A stretch of 64,000 nt of DNA from Zeus faber (Eukaryota; Chordata; Actinopteri; Zeiformes; Zeidae): positions 25,518,732 through 25,582,731 of the forward strand of contig OY482853.1 of NCBI GenBank assembly GCA_960531495.1, in the 5' to 3' direction. Below, piece by piece: positions 1 to 11,752 of the stretch (its first letter is position 1; each line of letters starts with the position of its first letter). The position numbers and the translations under genes are program-made. Below the pieces are notes generated by a model. That model saw only the letters and a program-made list of their open reading frames with translations. It was not told the origin of the DNA and searched no databases.

Positions 1-79
1 CAACAGAAATGGAGCCGCTTTTCCACGAGCGGGCCCACGTAGGAAGCACCCTGGTAAACGAGACGGCATCCGGGTCAGA

Positions 80-866
80 ATGAGGACACAACCTTACCCT
101 CCACCTCTGCCAAGCATCCTTCTTGCCAAGGTTCAGTCCCTGGAGAACGCGATGGATGAACTTCGAGCGAGGAATAAATTCCAACGAGACACGAGGAACT
201 GTTGCATCCTCTGCCTGACGGAAACATAGTTGAACCCACTGGTGCCGGATGAAGCCATCCGTCCAGCTGAGGCCTTCTCTGTGTTCCGCGGCGACAGATC
301 GGGGGAGTCGGGGAAATCCAAAGGTGGAGGCGTCTGCCTTAATGGTAAACAACCGCTGGTGTAACCCCAACAACACCAAGTTTCTCTCCCGCTCCTGCTC
401 GCCGAACCTGGAACAGCTGACCATCTTATGCCGTCCATTTTATCTCCCCCGGGAATTCAGCACGGTCATCATTACAGCCGTTTATATTTCACCGCAAGCA
501 GATACCGACACAGCACTGTCGGACCTGTATGATGTGTTGTGGGGATTTCAAAACAAACATCCCAACGCGGCTGTGGTGGTGACTGGGGACTTTAACAAAG
601 CGAACCTGAAAAAAGTTCTGCCTAATTTCCACCAACACATCGCGTGTGCCACCAGGAGAGATAGAACTTTGGACCATTGCTACACACCTTACAAAAACGG
701 ATACAAGACCATCTCACTCCCTGCTTTCGGGAAATCTGACCACGCCACGATCTCGCTGGTTCCCGTTTACAGGCCTCTGATCGTGCAAGAACTGGTGGTG
801 ATGAGGGAAGTGAAGCATGGACAGACCAATCAGAGACTGTGCTTCAGGACGCACTCGCTGACGTAG
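80..866 (+). pseudogene. LINE apurinic/apyrimidinic-type endonuclease domain, broken
   Basis: In active elements this N-terminal domain nicks the target DNA for target-primed reverse transcription. Reading from the ATG at 80, the frame gives the start of the domain up to CLTET, where a TAG at 227-229 replaces the tryptophan usual in this family (ETW). The same frame runs on through SGKSKGGGVCL until about 342, where one extra A shifts it by one. The shifted frame then carries VNNRWCNPNN, VYISPQAD, the metal-site motif GDFN (about 590) and LDHCYTPYKNGY, and ends with the catalytic SDH motif near 738. Family knowledge gives the roles of GDFN and SDH. The stop and frameshift mean that no full protein can be made. 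The downstream linker to the reverse transcriptase (about 867-1073) has no long frame. Confidence 0.88.
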
Positions 867-1073
867 ACTGGGACAGGTTCCAATCATGTTCAAGTGACGT
901 CAGTGAGTTTACGGATGTAGTGGTTAGCTTTGTGACTAAGGTAGTAGATAGCGTCGTTCCCACGGTTTAAAGTTAGGATATTTCCAAACCAGAAACCGTG
1001 GGTTGATAAATCCATCCGCTGCACTCTGAATGCTCGCACGGCCGCTTACAACGACGGTCTTGTATCCTGAAAT

Positions 1074-2683
1074 ATGGACAATTACAAAGAGGCTTCCTTC
1101 AATCTGCGGAGGGCGGTGAAGGACGCTAAACGGATGTACAGGGAGACTGTGGAGCTACAGATGGAGCGGGGGGACACAAGACGCTTGTGGGAGGGGCTGC
1201 GGACTATAACAAACTACAAGAAGAGCTCCTCCCCAGCCAAGAGTGTGGACGCCTCCCTAGTCAACGAACTGAACTCCTTTTATGCGCGGTTTGAGTCTGG
1301 CAACAGCACCGCTAGCTCGCCGGCTAATTGAAGTTACACCGCTGGGGATGAGCGCGCAGGTCAGGAGCGCTCTGATGCGGGTGAACACCAGGAAAGCTGC
1401 GGGCCCAGATGGCATATCTGGGCGAGTACTGAAAACCCTGGTGCTAACCAGCCTGCTCCGGTGTTCACTACAATTTTCAACATCTCCCTGGCTGAATCAG
1501 TGGTCCGGTCCTGCTTCAAGAGGTCCACGGTCATTCCTGTCCCGAAGATCGCCTCTCCAACCTGCCTGAATGACTACCGTCCGGTGGCCCTCACCTCCGT
1601 GGTCATGAAGTGTTTCGAGAGGCTGATTAAGGATTATATCTGCGCCTCCCTCCCCTGCGCCTTGGACCCATTGCAGTTTGCGTACCGGCAGAACAGATCC
1701 ACGGATGACGCGGTCTCCCAGGTACTGCACACCACGCTCACGGCCGGAAGGGGACCTATGTGAGAATGCTGTTCATCGATTACAGTTCAGCCTTCAACAC
1801 CATAGTCCCCACCAGGTTGGCTGTCAAGCTGAAGGAGCTCGGACTGAATACTCCGCTGTGTGTCTGGATCTTGGACTTCCTCACAGCCTGGCCCCAAGGG
1901 GTTAGGGTGGTGAAGCACATGTCCAGCTCCCTCACCCTGAATACAGGATCCTCCCAGGGTTGCGTCCTTAGCCCCCTACTGTACTCCCTGTACACACATG
2001 ACTGTGTGGCCAGGTCCAGCTCCAACACCATCATTAAGTTTGCTGACGACACCGTTGTCGTGGGCCTGATCACCGACTGCGATGAGAAGGCCTACCGCGA
2101 GGAGGTGGTTGACCTGTCACTCTGGTGCCAGGACAACAGCCTCCACCTGAACGTCAGAAAAACTAAGGAGCTGATTGTGGACTTTAGGGGAGGATTACAA
2201 TCGAGGACGCATGCGCCCTTGGTGATAAATGGGACTTCTGTCGACAGGGTGAGCAGGTTCAAGTACCTGGGAGTCCACATCACCGAGGATTTAACATGGA
2301 CTTTACAAACAGACACTCTGGTGAGAAAGGCGAGGCAGCTTCTTTACCACCTCAGGCAGCTGAGGAAATTCCGGGTCTCGGTAAGGATCCTCAAGTCCTT
2401 CTACTGTGGAGCAGTGGAGAGCATCCTGACAGGCAACATCACTGCCTGGTTTGGGAACAGCACTGCTCAGGACAGGCGGGCCCTGCAGAGGGTGGTGTGT
2501 TCAGCTGAACGTACCATTGGAACTACCCTCCCCTCCCTGCAGGACTTATACATCATGAAGGATCCTCATCACCCCAACAACGGACTGTTCCAGCTCCTGC
2601 GGTCAGGCAAGCAGTCACACAGTGAGAACAGAGAGACTGAGACAGAGTTTCTTCCCGTAAGCCATAAGAACTGTCAATGCTGA
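1074..2683 (+). pseudogene. LINE reverse transcriptase, frameshifted
   Basis: This domain copies element RNA into DNA at the nicked target. Pieces lie in different frames: 1074-1331 (linker and start of RT), 1282-1569 (VNTRKAAGPDGISGRVLK, the usual entry motif), 1461-1763 (DYRPVALTSVVMKCFERL and [13 protein letters not shown]) and 1760-2683. The last frame holds palm motif A (FIDYSSAFN, aspartate at residue 7), the [12 protein letters not shown] motif, and the catalytic FADD at residues 94-97 (2039-2050), followed by [13 protein letters not shown]. Compared with the copy at 57189-57881, it has lost 30 bases (10 codons) between LY and IMKD near 2553 and then leaves the family frame before the end. 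At least three frame changes make it non-functional although the catalytic residues survive. Confidence 0.92.
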
Positions 2684-3186
2684 CCTCACCAGGGGTCCTC
2701 ACTGAGCCACACACATAGGCTCCACCACCTTACTGTACTGTATGTAGCATACTGTACCGCATACTGTGTCACTGTTCTGGGTTGTTCGGTGATACCGTAT
2801 TGCTGTGCCATACTGTTGTATACTGTGCTGTATTATCCCACAAACACTACCTCATTTCATTCACATGCCACTTTAATGCACATATCTGTATATACATAAT
2901 TGCCTATCCCATATACATAAGCCGATTCCCTTTAACTATTCAATTTTATTTTATTTTATTTTATTTTATTTTATTTTATTTTATTCTATATATTTTTTAT
3001 TTTATTCTATAAGCATTCAACTTACTGTATTACGTTTTAGGAATCAGTTAGTTGGTCTAGTAGAAAGAAATTTTCCTAGGATATATTGTGTGTTATCACC
3101 GGGTGCATTGCATTACATTTCACTGCATATATGTATGAAATGTATGTATGTGAGGAATAAACCTCTTGAATCTTGAATATTGAATC
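2684..3186 (+). other. LINE 3' UTR with TTTTA microsatellite and tandem tail
   Basis: Non-coding tail of the LINE. It contains many short TACTGTA-like units (2730-2850), a (TTTTA)n run at 2944-2986, a conserved block TTTCACTGCATATATGTATG (3118-3137) and the terminal CTTGAAT-type units. All of these recur in reverse complement at 56686-57190, and most recur at 44038-44381, which defines this as part of the element and not host sequence. Confidence 0.85.
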
Positions 3187-3700
3187 ATGACCCAGTCCCA
3201 GGGAGCACGAGGAGACCCCGCACCCCAGGGGCGCACACATACAACCAACCCCCAGGTGCAGGCACAAGACGCAGCCGCTGGCACAGAACCTGGGCCATGT
3301 ACTGTATATATATATATATATAGAGAGAGAAGAATGACAAGAGTCAAAGAGAGTATTGACTTTAAAACCTGATCCTGATTACATCACTGTGTTCCTCACA
3401 GTTCTCCTGCAGCTTCACATGCAGTTAGTGCGCAGAGGAAACGTTGTTTAGTGTGTGAACCAGGTTTGTCATCTTCCTTCTCCTGGTTCATCTCCATATC
3501 AAAGCCTGCGGCTAGATCCCAGCCTGCTCTCCCATCAGACATGTTCACTCACTGCCTCGTCCTCCAAACACAGTTTTTGAAGGACAAAGCAGCAAATAAT
3601 TTGAGGTGGAGGAGCGGAAGGATTTACCAATAGTAGAACATGGCCCACAATTCCCGCCTCCACCGTGACTGATGAATAGCCGTGTCACAATTCACATTCA
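3187..3700. other. Unassigned spacer with a short GC-rich block and (TA)n
   Basis: A locally GC-rich block (3190-3300) follows the LINE tail and could be the remnant of another repeat, but I cannot name it. A short (TA)n run sits at 3305-3321. The rest shows no recognisable coding or repeat structure. Confidence 0.4.
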
Positions 3701-4272
3701 AAATAAGAAAATCTATCAAAATAAGCGTTCGGTTTTGAACGGTGGGTGATATTGTCCCACATGGTCGCCATATTGTGGAGGTCAAGATCCGCCGGAAAAC
3801 AAATGCACTGTGCACCCGGGGCTGCGGGCCCCCTCTGTGGCGTCGACGGTGCCTATCCCGGCTCTGAACCGACTTTCATGAAATTTGGTTGGGAGTTGGG
3901 CGAGCTGCGGCTGGCTCTGCGGAGGGGTCCGCTGCCAAAACATCTGTCGGATGATCTGACTCACTGAAAAGAGCCGAGTCTGATGGCTCCCACGCATTTA
4001 TTTTTTCTCTGAAATTGTAGGAAATATTTTGCTTATATTTATTCCACAACAAAAAAATAACAATATTTATAATGATTTAATGTGACTGCACTCAAAGATG
4101 CTTATTTAGAAACAAGTGTTTTTCTCTAAAAATCAAGACTCGATAGTCGAACAATGGCATAGCTGTAAGTGCTGAAAAAAACAACAACATGTGTTTGAAT
4201 CGAAAATCGAATCATGACCTTAAAATCGCAATTCAAATCAAATCGTGGATTGAGAGAATCGTGACCCCCCCT
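3700..4272. mobile_element. Possible terminal part of a hAT-like DNA element
   Basis: The stretch 4198-4272 has a chain of AATCG-rich units (AATCGAAAATCG, TTAAAATCGC, GAGAGAATCGTGACC) ending in a C-run and CTA. This resembles the terminal inverted repeat of fish hAT-like non-autonomous elements. I could not find the matching left terminus or a target duplication, so the left limit is a guess. The 3820-3990 part is GC-richer than its surroundings. Confidence 0.35.
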
Positions 4273-5400
4273 ACTCACAGACAAGGTTATCTTGAGAAAA
4301 TACATACTTGGATAAACTTCCCCAACAATTTCTGGTCATAAAGGTTAATCACGTCAATAGATGAATATGCTTTATAGATACATACCATGCCATTTGATTT
4401 AAAGCACAGCAGACTGCTGCTGATGTCTGCTACAGACGTTGGGTTCTCCTAGCCTTGAGAAAGTTAATCGGCGTTAATAGTTAATACTGTCCAAGCTCAT
4501 CGTGTCCACAGGTTTTTTTGTCACAAAAAACTGTTTTTGCACAGTATTGTTCTCCTCAATGAAAAGGTATTCACCCATGACAAGACTACTGAAGTAATTA
4601 ATCTCTTAATCTTAAATTACTATTTCAAGAAAATTGTCAATCAAAATGTTTCTTTTAACCAACCAACTACTGATCATAGGTAGGTTCATTGTGAGTTTTC
4701 ATCTCATGATATGATATGATATGTATACAGAACCATTTCTAAAATCTGCAATATATTCTAAAAATCTTTTATCACCTAACTCTGATCTGAAACCAGTGGA
4801 TCTGCTCCAGATCCCCCTCAGTCCCACTAAAACCATTAGCATCCAAGTTCTTTTGTTTCATTAACAGTATCCATTGATTTTCAGATGGTCATTAGTCAAT
4901 GAGGTGTAGGGGAGATGGAAGGAAGAAGCCTTCGAGAGGCTTAAAGATTCCACATCAACAATGAAGGCTTGAGTGGTGATGACTTAACGTCATTAGGTAA
5001 GTTGTAGTGTCTTGCCTGGTGATGCAATCTGCTGTTTTGGTGATGAGGTCTGGGATGTCCTTGTAGTGGTTTTAGGAGCGGATGTGACCCAGACAGACGT
5101 TGCAAAGCCAGAGGGGAGGAATGGGTTACCACCTACTGCTAAGGTTACAGAACCCCTCCCCCCCGCAGACCAAACCCACCCTGCTGCTCGCCAGAGGTGA
5201 TGAGGCGCTCTGGCGGAGTGGGGTCCAACCATTAAAACCATCCAACTGGTATTAACAGTCCTCCGGTCATGAGCAAGGACAAAGAACAATGTGTCGCAAG
5301 AGGAAGAGCAGGATGAGAAGAGCCAGGGAGGGAAGAGCAATCATGTGTCCCAAAGGGAAGAGGCACTGGTGGAGCCTTTTTAATGACAAGATGCTTTTGG
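4273..5400. other. No gene or repeat recognised
   Basis: AT-rich sequence with only short frames and no family motifs. A small run of overlapping ATGAT units lies near 4708-4722. Nothing supportable as a gene. Confidence 0.5.
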
Positions 5401-5550
5401 GAGTTAGACTCATTCCCACAGGAGAGGGGCTGAATGGATTGACATGGGTGTTTTAGGAAGAGGAATGGAGAGAGGGACCTCTCCATTCCTCTTCCTCCAA
5501 CACCCGTGTCAGTCCATCCAGCCTCTCTCCTGTGGGAATGAGTCTGACCC
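5401..5550. repeat. Long near-perfect inverted repeat (hairpin), 6-nt loop
   Basis: The left arm 5401-5472 is the reverse complement of the right arm 5479-5550 around the loop AGGGAC (5473-5478). Over the inner 66 positions 60 match exactly, and three of the six differences would still form G-U pairs if transcribed from the plus strand. The arms include GACTCATTCCCACAGGAGAG on the left and CTCTCCTGTGGGAATGAGTC on the right. No coding sense. It may be a foldback element, an inverted duplication or the stem of a hairpin RNA. Confidence 0.9.
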
Positions 5551-6770
5551 CCAGTGGCAAAAGAGCAAAACAACGAGAATGAGTATTAATGTGCTCTTTG
5601 GCTGTGGTTCACGGTTCTATTCACCACTTTACAGTGTCCCGAAGAAAGCTCTTAAACGCTCTGTGATCACTCAAATCCTTCTGCTATCGCTCTCATCTCC
5701 CTCTGGCTCTTTGCCTAGAAATCCAACATCACATCAGATGATTATTGATCCTGCCAAGGGGAAAAGCCTCTGAGGTTTGAAGGTGGGTGTTTCAAACCTT
5801 TGTGGACAAAGCAGCTCTCTGATACTTTATTCATTGAACTTATGCAGATATTGTCTTATAAATATGACATCATGTTGAAATCAAACCATCCAAACCTCCT
5901 CCTGGTGAATTTATTTCAGTTTCACCAAGTGTGAGACATAGAGCAGATCAAGTTAAATATTTTGAGCGACTTCCGATGATCCGTCATCCTCTCAGTATGT
6001 AGAGTGTTTCCCCTCCTCAAGCTTTTCCGGTTGTAATGATGGTGAATGGACTGGTTTCAGTCTTCACTTGGAAATCACACATATAAATGAAAACAGCCAG
6101 TTGATGCTCTCTCTAATCTCGGAGTAGAAAGTAATACCCACTTGTTACTGTGGTGACTGGAAACCACACACATAGGGTGTTTTTTATGATTATTTAAGCT
6201 ACTCCTTTAGGTTGGCCTTTTTTGTGACAGTCTGTTGTGATGTCTTTTGGTGATCATGGCTGTTGCAATGAAAGCAACATGCAATTCTCAACAGTTAAAA
6301 ATGTTAATGTCTGATCTCTGCAAAAATAAAGAAAAAATGTCCTGGATGTGCATCTGTATTGCAAGAAAAGGAAACATTTCTGAAGTTATTTTCCCCAGTC
6401 AGTCGATGTAGTTTCTCCCTTTCATATTTTAGCTCCAGACGTCTTTCCCAGGAAACCGAACAAAAGCCTACAAAAGTATGGAGGCTTACGATTTTGTGGC
6501 TTGTAGCTGGGTGCACGGTCAATTGGTTTGCCAATGTGAGTTTCATTTTCTTTTTGTTGTCGAGCAAAAATCCTGTTCAAGATTCAATACTTTAATGTAC
6601 TTTAACACATGAACGACACAGCCAACAATGATTATGGATCGCTTGGAAATAAAACATAAATAACAAATAACAAATCCAGCAGGATTCTGTCATAAAACAC
6701 ATCAATTCACCATGTGTGTCGTATTGATCTTCATTTTCTCTTCATTATTCCCGTCCTCTATGTGAACCCC
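5551..6770. other. No gene or repeat recognised
   Basis: AT-rich sequence with short frames only. I see no transposon motif, tandem array or credible exon. Confidence 0.5.
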
Positions 6771-6774
6771 CTGC

Positions 6775-6960
6775 ACTCTTAATAAAGTAAATAAAGTACA
6801 CCGTTGTACCTTTAGGGGTACAATGGCTTGTTGCAATGGCAGTATCTCTAAGGTACGCCCAGCAGCCCATTGGACACTTGGCCTGGGTACTTGTTTGTAA
6901 TTTCTGTCTAGTGACAGATTTGTACCTCACTTCTAAAAATATGGTACAAATTGGGCCTTT
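6775..6960. mobile_element. Possible MITE-like repeat with GTAC-rich ends
   Basis: Contains GTACACCGTTGTACC, TTTAGGGGTACAATGG, CTAAGGTACGCC and ATGGTACAAATTGGGCC. This resembles a common fish non-autonomous element with GTACC-type repeats near its ends. No clean terminal repeat or target duplication was found, so the limits are approximate. Confidence 0.3.
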
Positions 6961-7425
6961 TGGCCTTGGTCAGAAGCCTTCATCCCTGCATGGCCAACGC
7001 AGAGGGAAAATACCTTGAGCGGATGGCCTTTCTTTGATTCGAAGGATTTAAACAGCCGTCAAACAATTGTTTGCTTTTATGTGTGTAGATTCCAGGCCTC
7101 CTAGTGATAGTGTTTACTCGCCCCTATGTCATTTGCGCCATGGCCAGGATGTGCTGTGAACTTGCAACAATCTCTGATTTGCCTTGCAAATTTTCCATGT
7201 TATTTTCATACTGGATGCACAAGAAAGGGTCTTCCAGCTGTATGCCTTAGTATCAAAACAACGTCTATTAGGGAGGGGATATTAAGTTGTTAATTGGAAA
7301 TTGTTATGGCTAAATGTAAACCTGACAGTTAACATTGATGCCTCTCCTTTTTTTTATATCCACAGCATGTCCTCCTTGTCACCCCGTATATTGGTACAAA
7401 TCCCCTATCAATCAGTGTGTAGGAG
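6961..7425. other. No gene or repeat recognised
   Basis: Ordinary non-coding sequence leading into the (TG)n array. Frames entering the array are artefacts of the dinucleotide. Confidence 0.5.
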
Positions 7426-7432
7426 GGGTAGG

Positions 7433-7548
<116 letters not shown>

Positions 7549-7907
7549 CATTGTGTATTAAACGCAGAGACGTGAAGAGGGAGGATTGTGATTCAGGTTA
7601 TTGTTTTTTCCCGAGCAGAGAGGAGATTCTGAGCGGTGTGACCACATGAGAACCTTGTTAGCCATTCCTCTTCTGGATCAGTTGTCATCTTCCATTTTTC
7701 TTTTCACCTCAGCTGCTGTCTGCTGTTCATTCTGAAGAGAGCTTTTCTACATACCTGTATAAAAGTGATGCTTCTATCATACTGGCTTAGTGTGTTGGTG
7801 TATTGCTTTCTCCTCATACTCTGGTGCATACAAATAATGCTGATTTGGTCCAATAAATTTGACCCATGGAGTGTCTGACTTATGTCAACTCATCATATTG
7901 AGAGAAT

Positions 7908-8214
7908 CTGACTGTGGTTTGGGGATGGTCTGAGTTGAGCAGCCACACCTGACCTGGATCTTGGTGATTGGGATCAGAGTGGCTGCATACCTGTTGCTCG
8001 TTGGTTGGTCTAACAAGCAGCAGGTTACAACCCCCATCCCCACACACACTCAGGAGAGGAGCCCTGTCATGGCACATGTATATCTACTCCTGGCCAATTC
8101 CAACTGGCCAACCCTCTACAATTAACTGGTGTTTACAACCCCCGTGTCTCTGTGCCGGAGGGCCCTGAAAATGCCACTTGGGTGCCGTGTGGCAGGCGAA
8201 ACTGCCACACTGAC
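7908..8214 (+). mobile_element. Solo LTR, copy 1 (TSD CTGAC)
   Basis: The LTR body is 7913-8209 (297 bp). It begins TGTGGTTTGGGGATGG, ends AACTGCCACA, and is flanked by the 5-bp direct repeat CTGAC at 7908-7912 and 8210-8214. TG...CA ends plus a 5-bp target duplication are the marks of an LTR retrotransposon insertion, and the lack of internal coding sequence makes it a solo LTR. It matches 26688-26998 and, in reverse, 16004-16282. A stem-loop lies at 7989-8025. The superfamily (Gypsy, ERV or other) is not determined by the LTR alone. Confidence 0.88.
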
Positions 8215-8455
8215 CCATACATTTTAAATTGTGCAAATTTTGTTGTAAATGTATGTTTCATACCAGTGCACAATAGTGAACAGAATCTCCTTGACGTACG
8301 TTTACTTTCACACTGCATTACGTCTGAAATGGCACTTTCCATAGATCGTAAAAGCCGTCGCTGTCACATCAAGTCATTTCAGTAAAACGTACAGCATTAC
8401 AGCTCTGTGGCTTGTTGTGACAGGATTTTACGGAAACATTTATTCAGATTTACTA
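8215..8455. other. Unassigned spacer between LTR and MITE
   Basis: Short non-coding stretch without recognisable motifs. Confidence 0.4.
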
Positions 8456-8782
8456 TACAGGTACTCCTCACTTAAGAACCTACCTGTTTAACGACCGTTT
8501 GGACTTACGACCAGCTCTCTGACCAGTCTTGCGGTATGTGCTGCTTTCAATACCGCGACGTGCGCGCTGTGTGCGCGGCCTCTTAGCGCAAAGCATCTCA
8601 TCGTGCATCACTGTTCTCAGTCTCAGTCACTTCCTGCAGTCTGTCAGTATTCACTACACTAGCGTTCACAATGGCCACGCCCCCTTACCGTGAAATAACA
8701 GGGGTCTTTAGCTTATCGACCAATTCGCTTAACGACCTGGTCGTAGGAACGGAACTCGATCGCTAAGTGAGGAGCACCTGTA
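8456..8782. mobile_element. Tigger/pogo-like MITE with TA target duplication, copy 1
   Basis: The body 8458-8780 (323 bp) starts CAGGTACTCCTCACTTA and ends in its inverted form, TAAGTGAGGAGCACCTG, and is bordered by TA on both sides. TA duplication and the CAGGT... terminus fit the Tc1/mariner group (Tigger-like). There is no transposase, so it is non-autonomous. The inner part (CATCTCATCGTGCATCAC, AATGGCCACGCCCCCTTACC) recurs at 45443-45750. Superfamily placement is inference; the termini and TA are seen directly. Confidence 0.82.
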
Positions 8783-8813
8783 ATGTTATTTTACTTCCAA
8801 GACACAAGCTAAG

Positions 8814-8987
8814 TGTTAGATCAGGAGTTCCCAAACTTTTAACGTTTAAATTAAATCCTGGGAAACTGTAGACAAAACTTTTAGAAAATACCAATTTTGC
8901 CGGACACCTGAGAAGCCACTTGCAAGGACCCTCCTCCAAGGTCTCCTCGGGGTCTCAGACCCTCGTTTTGGAACCCCTGTGCTAGAT
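8814..8987. mobile_element. Short hAT MITE with 8-bp target duplication
   Basis: The body 8822-8979 (158 bp) starts CAGGAGTTCCCAAACTT and ends GTTTTGGAACCCCTG, an imperfect inverted pair of the Charlie-like hAT type. It is flanked by TGTTAGAT (8814-8821) and TGCTAGAT (8980-8987), an 8-bp duplication with one difference, as expected for hAT. No coding capacity. Confidence 0.82.
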
Positions 8988-9170
8988 GGACCTATACTTA
9001 GTAGGAGAAATTCAATTTTGCCTTTTCAGAGGCCATGTTGGGAATTTAAAAAATGTGATAAATACAATTCATCAATATTTTTCTTTACTGGTAGGTGTAT
9101 TTGCGTTTATTTGTGTCAATAAACTAAACATATGAATTCCCCGGCACAGCTGTCACCATAGTAATGACTG
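8988..9170. other. No gene or repeat recognised
   Basis: AT-rich spacer without recognisable features. Confidence 0.4.
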
Positions 9171-9173
9171 TTA

Positions 9174-9200
9174 TGTGTGTGTGTGTGTGTGTGTGTATGT

Positions 9201-9249
<49 letters not shown>

Positions 9250-9270
9250 CCTGTGTGTGTGTGTGTGTCT
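9174..9270. repeat. Interrupted (TG)n microsatellite
   Basis: TG units with a few interruptions (TGTATGTG, GGGCCTG). Confidence 0.95.
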
Positions 9271-9904
9271 CGATTCAACTACCCTACATCAAGCTTGGTT
9301 AGCTACTCCAGCCATATAGATCGCTCACCCTATTGATCTAGAGGAGGAGAACAGAGGAGGACAAACGGATAGAAGAGAGAGGAGGAGAGGAGGCGAGGAG
9401 AGGTCACTCAGGATATTGTCATCTATTGACTGGGTGTGGATTAGATTCGGTCCAGACTTAACTTTAAGTCCAATGAATTAGCCCGAGAATCAACCCGCAG
9501 CATTTGAATTGAAATGTATGGATAAGGAAACGTGAGGGACCACAGGAGCTCTGGGCCATTATGGGTAATATGTTATGAACTTTGCGCATGTGTAAAGTTG
9601 ATTAGTATCGTATATTGTATTTTGTGGTGTGTTGTATTTTTCCTTAAACCACATTCAACTGCAGATATGTACTTGAACTTGTACTTTAATAAATGTTCTA
9701 ACAGCTTTCATTACTCAGCTCATCTCAGCCTGAGGACACTCCTAGTTTAATATAGAGTGATAAAGTGGCTTTTCAGAAGCACTGTCATGCTGGTTTTAAC
9801 AAAAACTGGCATCATGTTGGTTTGATGTGTTGAAACTTGGAACCTTGTTCCCCAAAACCCGTTTGGTGATCCGTGTGGATTCCCTTCATGTCCTCTGTCT
9901 GGGT
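9271..9904. other. No gene or repeat recognised
   Basis: Includes a purine-rich stretch (GAGGAG units, 9340-9405). Short frames only. Confidence 0.45.
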
Positions 9905-10270
9905 GATAATTCTCACTTTCTCTTTCTCTCCCTCTGTTTCTGCTCCACCCTTGGTCTTCATCCCTTGATCTGGACACAGGTAAAACACAACCAGTTTGAA
10001 TGTCAATGTGGTGGAATTCTGTGCTGTGTTTTTTTTTCTGTCTTTCTTCGTTTCTTTCTTTCTTAGTTCGTTGACACACTGTTGCCATGGTCTTGTAATC
10101 TCTGGTGCAGTACGGAACGTATTTAGTTATGCTCTGATACACTCCTGCATGTCATCATGTCCATCGTGACATGAAAAGTCCCGCTCCGGTAGCTGTGAAC
10201 ACCTTGAGAACAAACATGTATGATGATGTCCGTGGACAGCAGCGATCAGAAGGAAGCAGACTGAGCAGAG
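9905..10270 (+). repeat. Unnamed dispersed repeat A, copy 1
   Basis: Two blocks of this segment recur in the same order and orientation at 51285-51600. The first (9918-9996) has TTTCTCTTTCTCTCCCTC and CAGGTAAAACACAACCAGTT; the second (10131-10230) has GCTCTGATACACTCCTGC and GAACACCTTGAGAACAAACA. No transposon termini or coding frame can be assigned, and the spacing between blocks differs between the copies. It may be a non-autonomous element or an old duplication. Confidence 0.75.
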
Positions 10271-11700
10271 GAGGGAGGGCTCAGAGACACAGCGCTGGAC
10301 ATGGTTTGGTTCAGAGAGGAGATGTGGTCTGACAGATCAGATGTGGACAGTAGACATGGAGGAAGAAGAAGAAAAAGAGCTCATACGGTCTGTTAAGAGT
10401 CAAGAGGAGAACCTTCCAACCTGCTCAGGGATCCTTGGTGATCATTGGGAATTCCTGAGGGATTATCGGTCCGACCAATTATCAGAGACACTTTTTCCAA
10501 TTGTTTACAATGAATAAAGTCCCTTTTCATATGAAACATGTGCTCTGGTGCAGCAGCCACTGGAAAATGTAGTTTGTAGTATGTCCAGGCCAACGCATTA
10601 TTGCATTGGTTGAAACGACGACTATGGCAAGTACTGTAAATAGTCAATCAAAGCTTTTTTCCACAATTTGGACAGAGATGTTTTAAAGTATTAAAACCTG
10701 TATAAAAGCTGTTGTTTCCACACAGTAAGAAGACTATGCTTGTATTGTACTAATTTGGAAGTGGGCAATACCAGAAGTTTGTAATCCTTAAGTTACATAA
10801 CTTGGCTGGTGATGTTATTTCGCTCACTCTCGCTTTGACACAAACTTTGCAATTACTGCTGTTGTTGTCATATTTTATACATTCACATCAATAGCCAAGG
10901 CATATATCTTTAAGGAGGCTGAAATGACTTTTGTTTGTTTAACTCAGAGTGCGGTTTGTCATGTTGTGGTGTGAAACAATGACATACGCAAGCAGTCTTT
11001 GTTCCCATTGCAAACACACAAACCACCGAAATGCCAAGACTGAGAAACGTGATGTAATTATAAAGACATCAAAATCGAAGACGTAGCCAAGGAAGAAGTC
11101 CCCTCATTCTGACAGCACATTTTGCCAAAATACGAATATTGTGAATATGTCTTGTATTGTCACAGGGTAGAAGACTTCCATCTCAGAGACCCATCCGTCC
11201 AACAACGTTGGCTTGTTCCCACGTTCCCTCACAGGGCTTAAGACTGATGAGACATTATTATGAATCTTTTTTTTTCTGTTGTCTGTGGAATTTTCGCTTG
11301 GGTTTGAAATGTGAAAATGACAATATTAGTGGAGATAATTGGATGGCGAGACAATAAATCTCACAGATTGTCGGCAGTTCATTTTAATTGTTTATTTGAT
11401 ATTGGCATAGTCCATATCTTCCATATTCATGGTGGGAATACATTATGAATGGCAATGACACTGGTAAAGTAAATAATTTGATTATTTATGCTGTGATCAC
11501 AAGACCTAAAGACGAGCGTTAGCCCACGCATTCGACAAACCTGATTCCGACAGCTTTTCATCAGTTAGTCAATTTCTGTTCAATCTCTCATCAAATGTAG
11601 TGAGGAAGTTTTTTTAAATCACAAATTGAAATGTGTCACACAGTGGAACTAGCCTATTAGCCTTTAGAGATTCATATTGACTACAATCTGAACCTGAACA
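10271..11700. other. No gene or repeat recognised
   Basis: Non-coding sequence with short frames only. I see no family motifs. Confidence 0.5.
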
Positions 11701-11703
11701 TTA

Positions 11704-11717
11704 CACACACGCACACG

Positions 11718-11752
<35 letters not shown>

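Larger units (their letters stand above)
1..3186 (+). mobile_element. Decayed L2/CR1-type LINE, 5' end outside the window
   Basis: This is a non-LTR retrotransposon read left to right: an AP-type endonuclease (about 80-866), a reverse transcriptase (about 1074-2683) and a 3' UTR that ends in short tandem units of the type CTTGAAT near 3160-3186. Ending in a short tandem repeat instead of poly(A) is usual for L2/CR1 relatives. The coding region is broken by at least one in-frame stop, several frameshifts and an internal deletion, so it is a fossil. The 3' UTR matches the reverse strand of 56686-57190 and 44038-44381, giving three copies in the window. The exact Repbase family (L2, Maui, Rex1/Babar or another) cannot be settled by eye. 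Confidence 0.93.

Noticed and set aside
249..866. 205-codon frame as a host gene
   Set aside because: The sequence is the GDFN/SDH endonuclease of a LINE and is entered by a frameshift; it is a retrotransposon remnant.
5401..5550. Canonical microRNA precursor
   Set aside because: Arms of over 70 bp with near-perfect pairing are much longer than a normal precursor; kept only as an inverted repeat.
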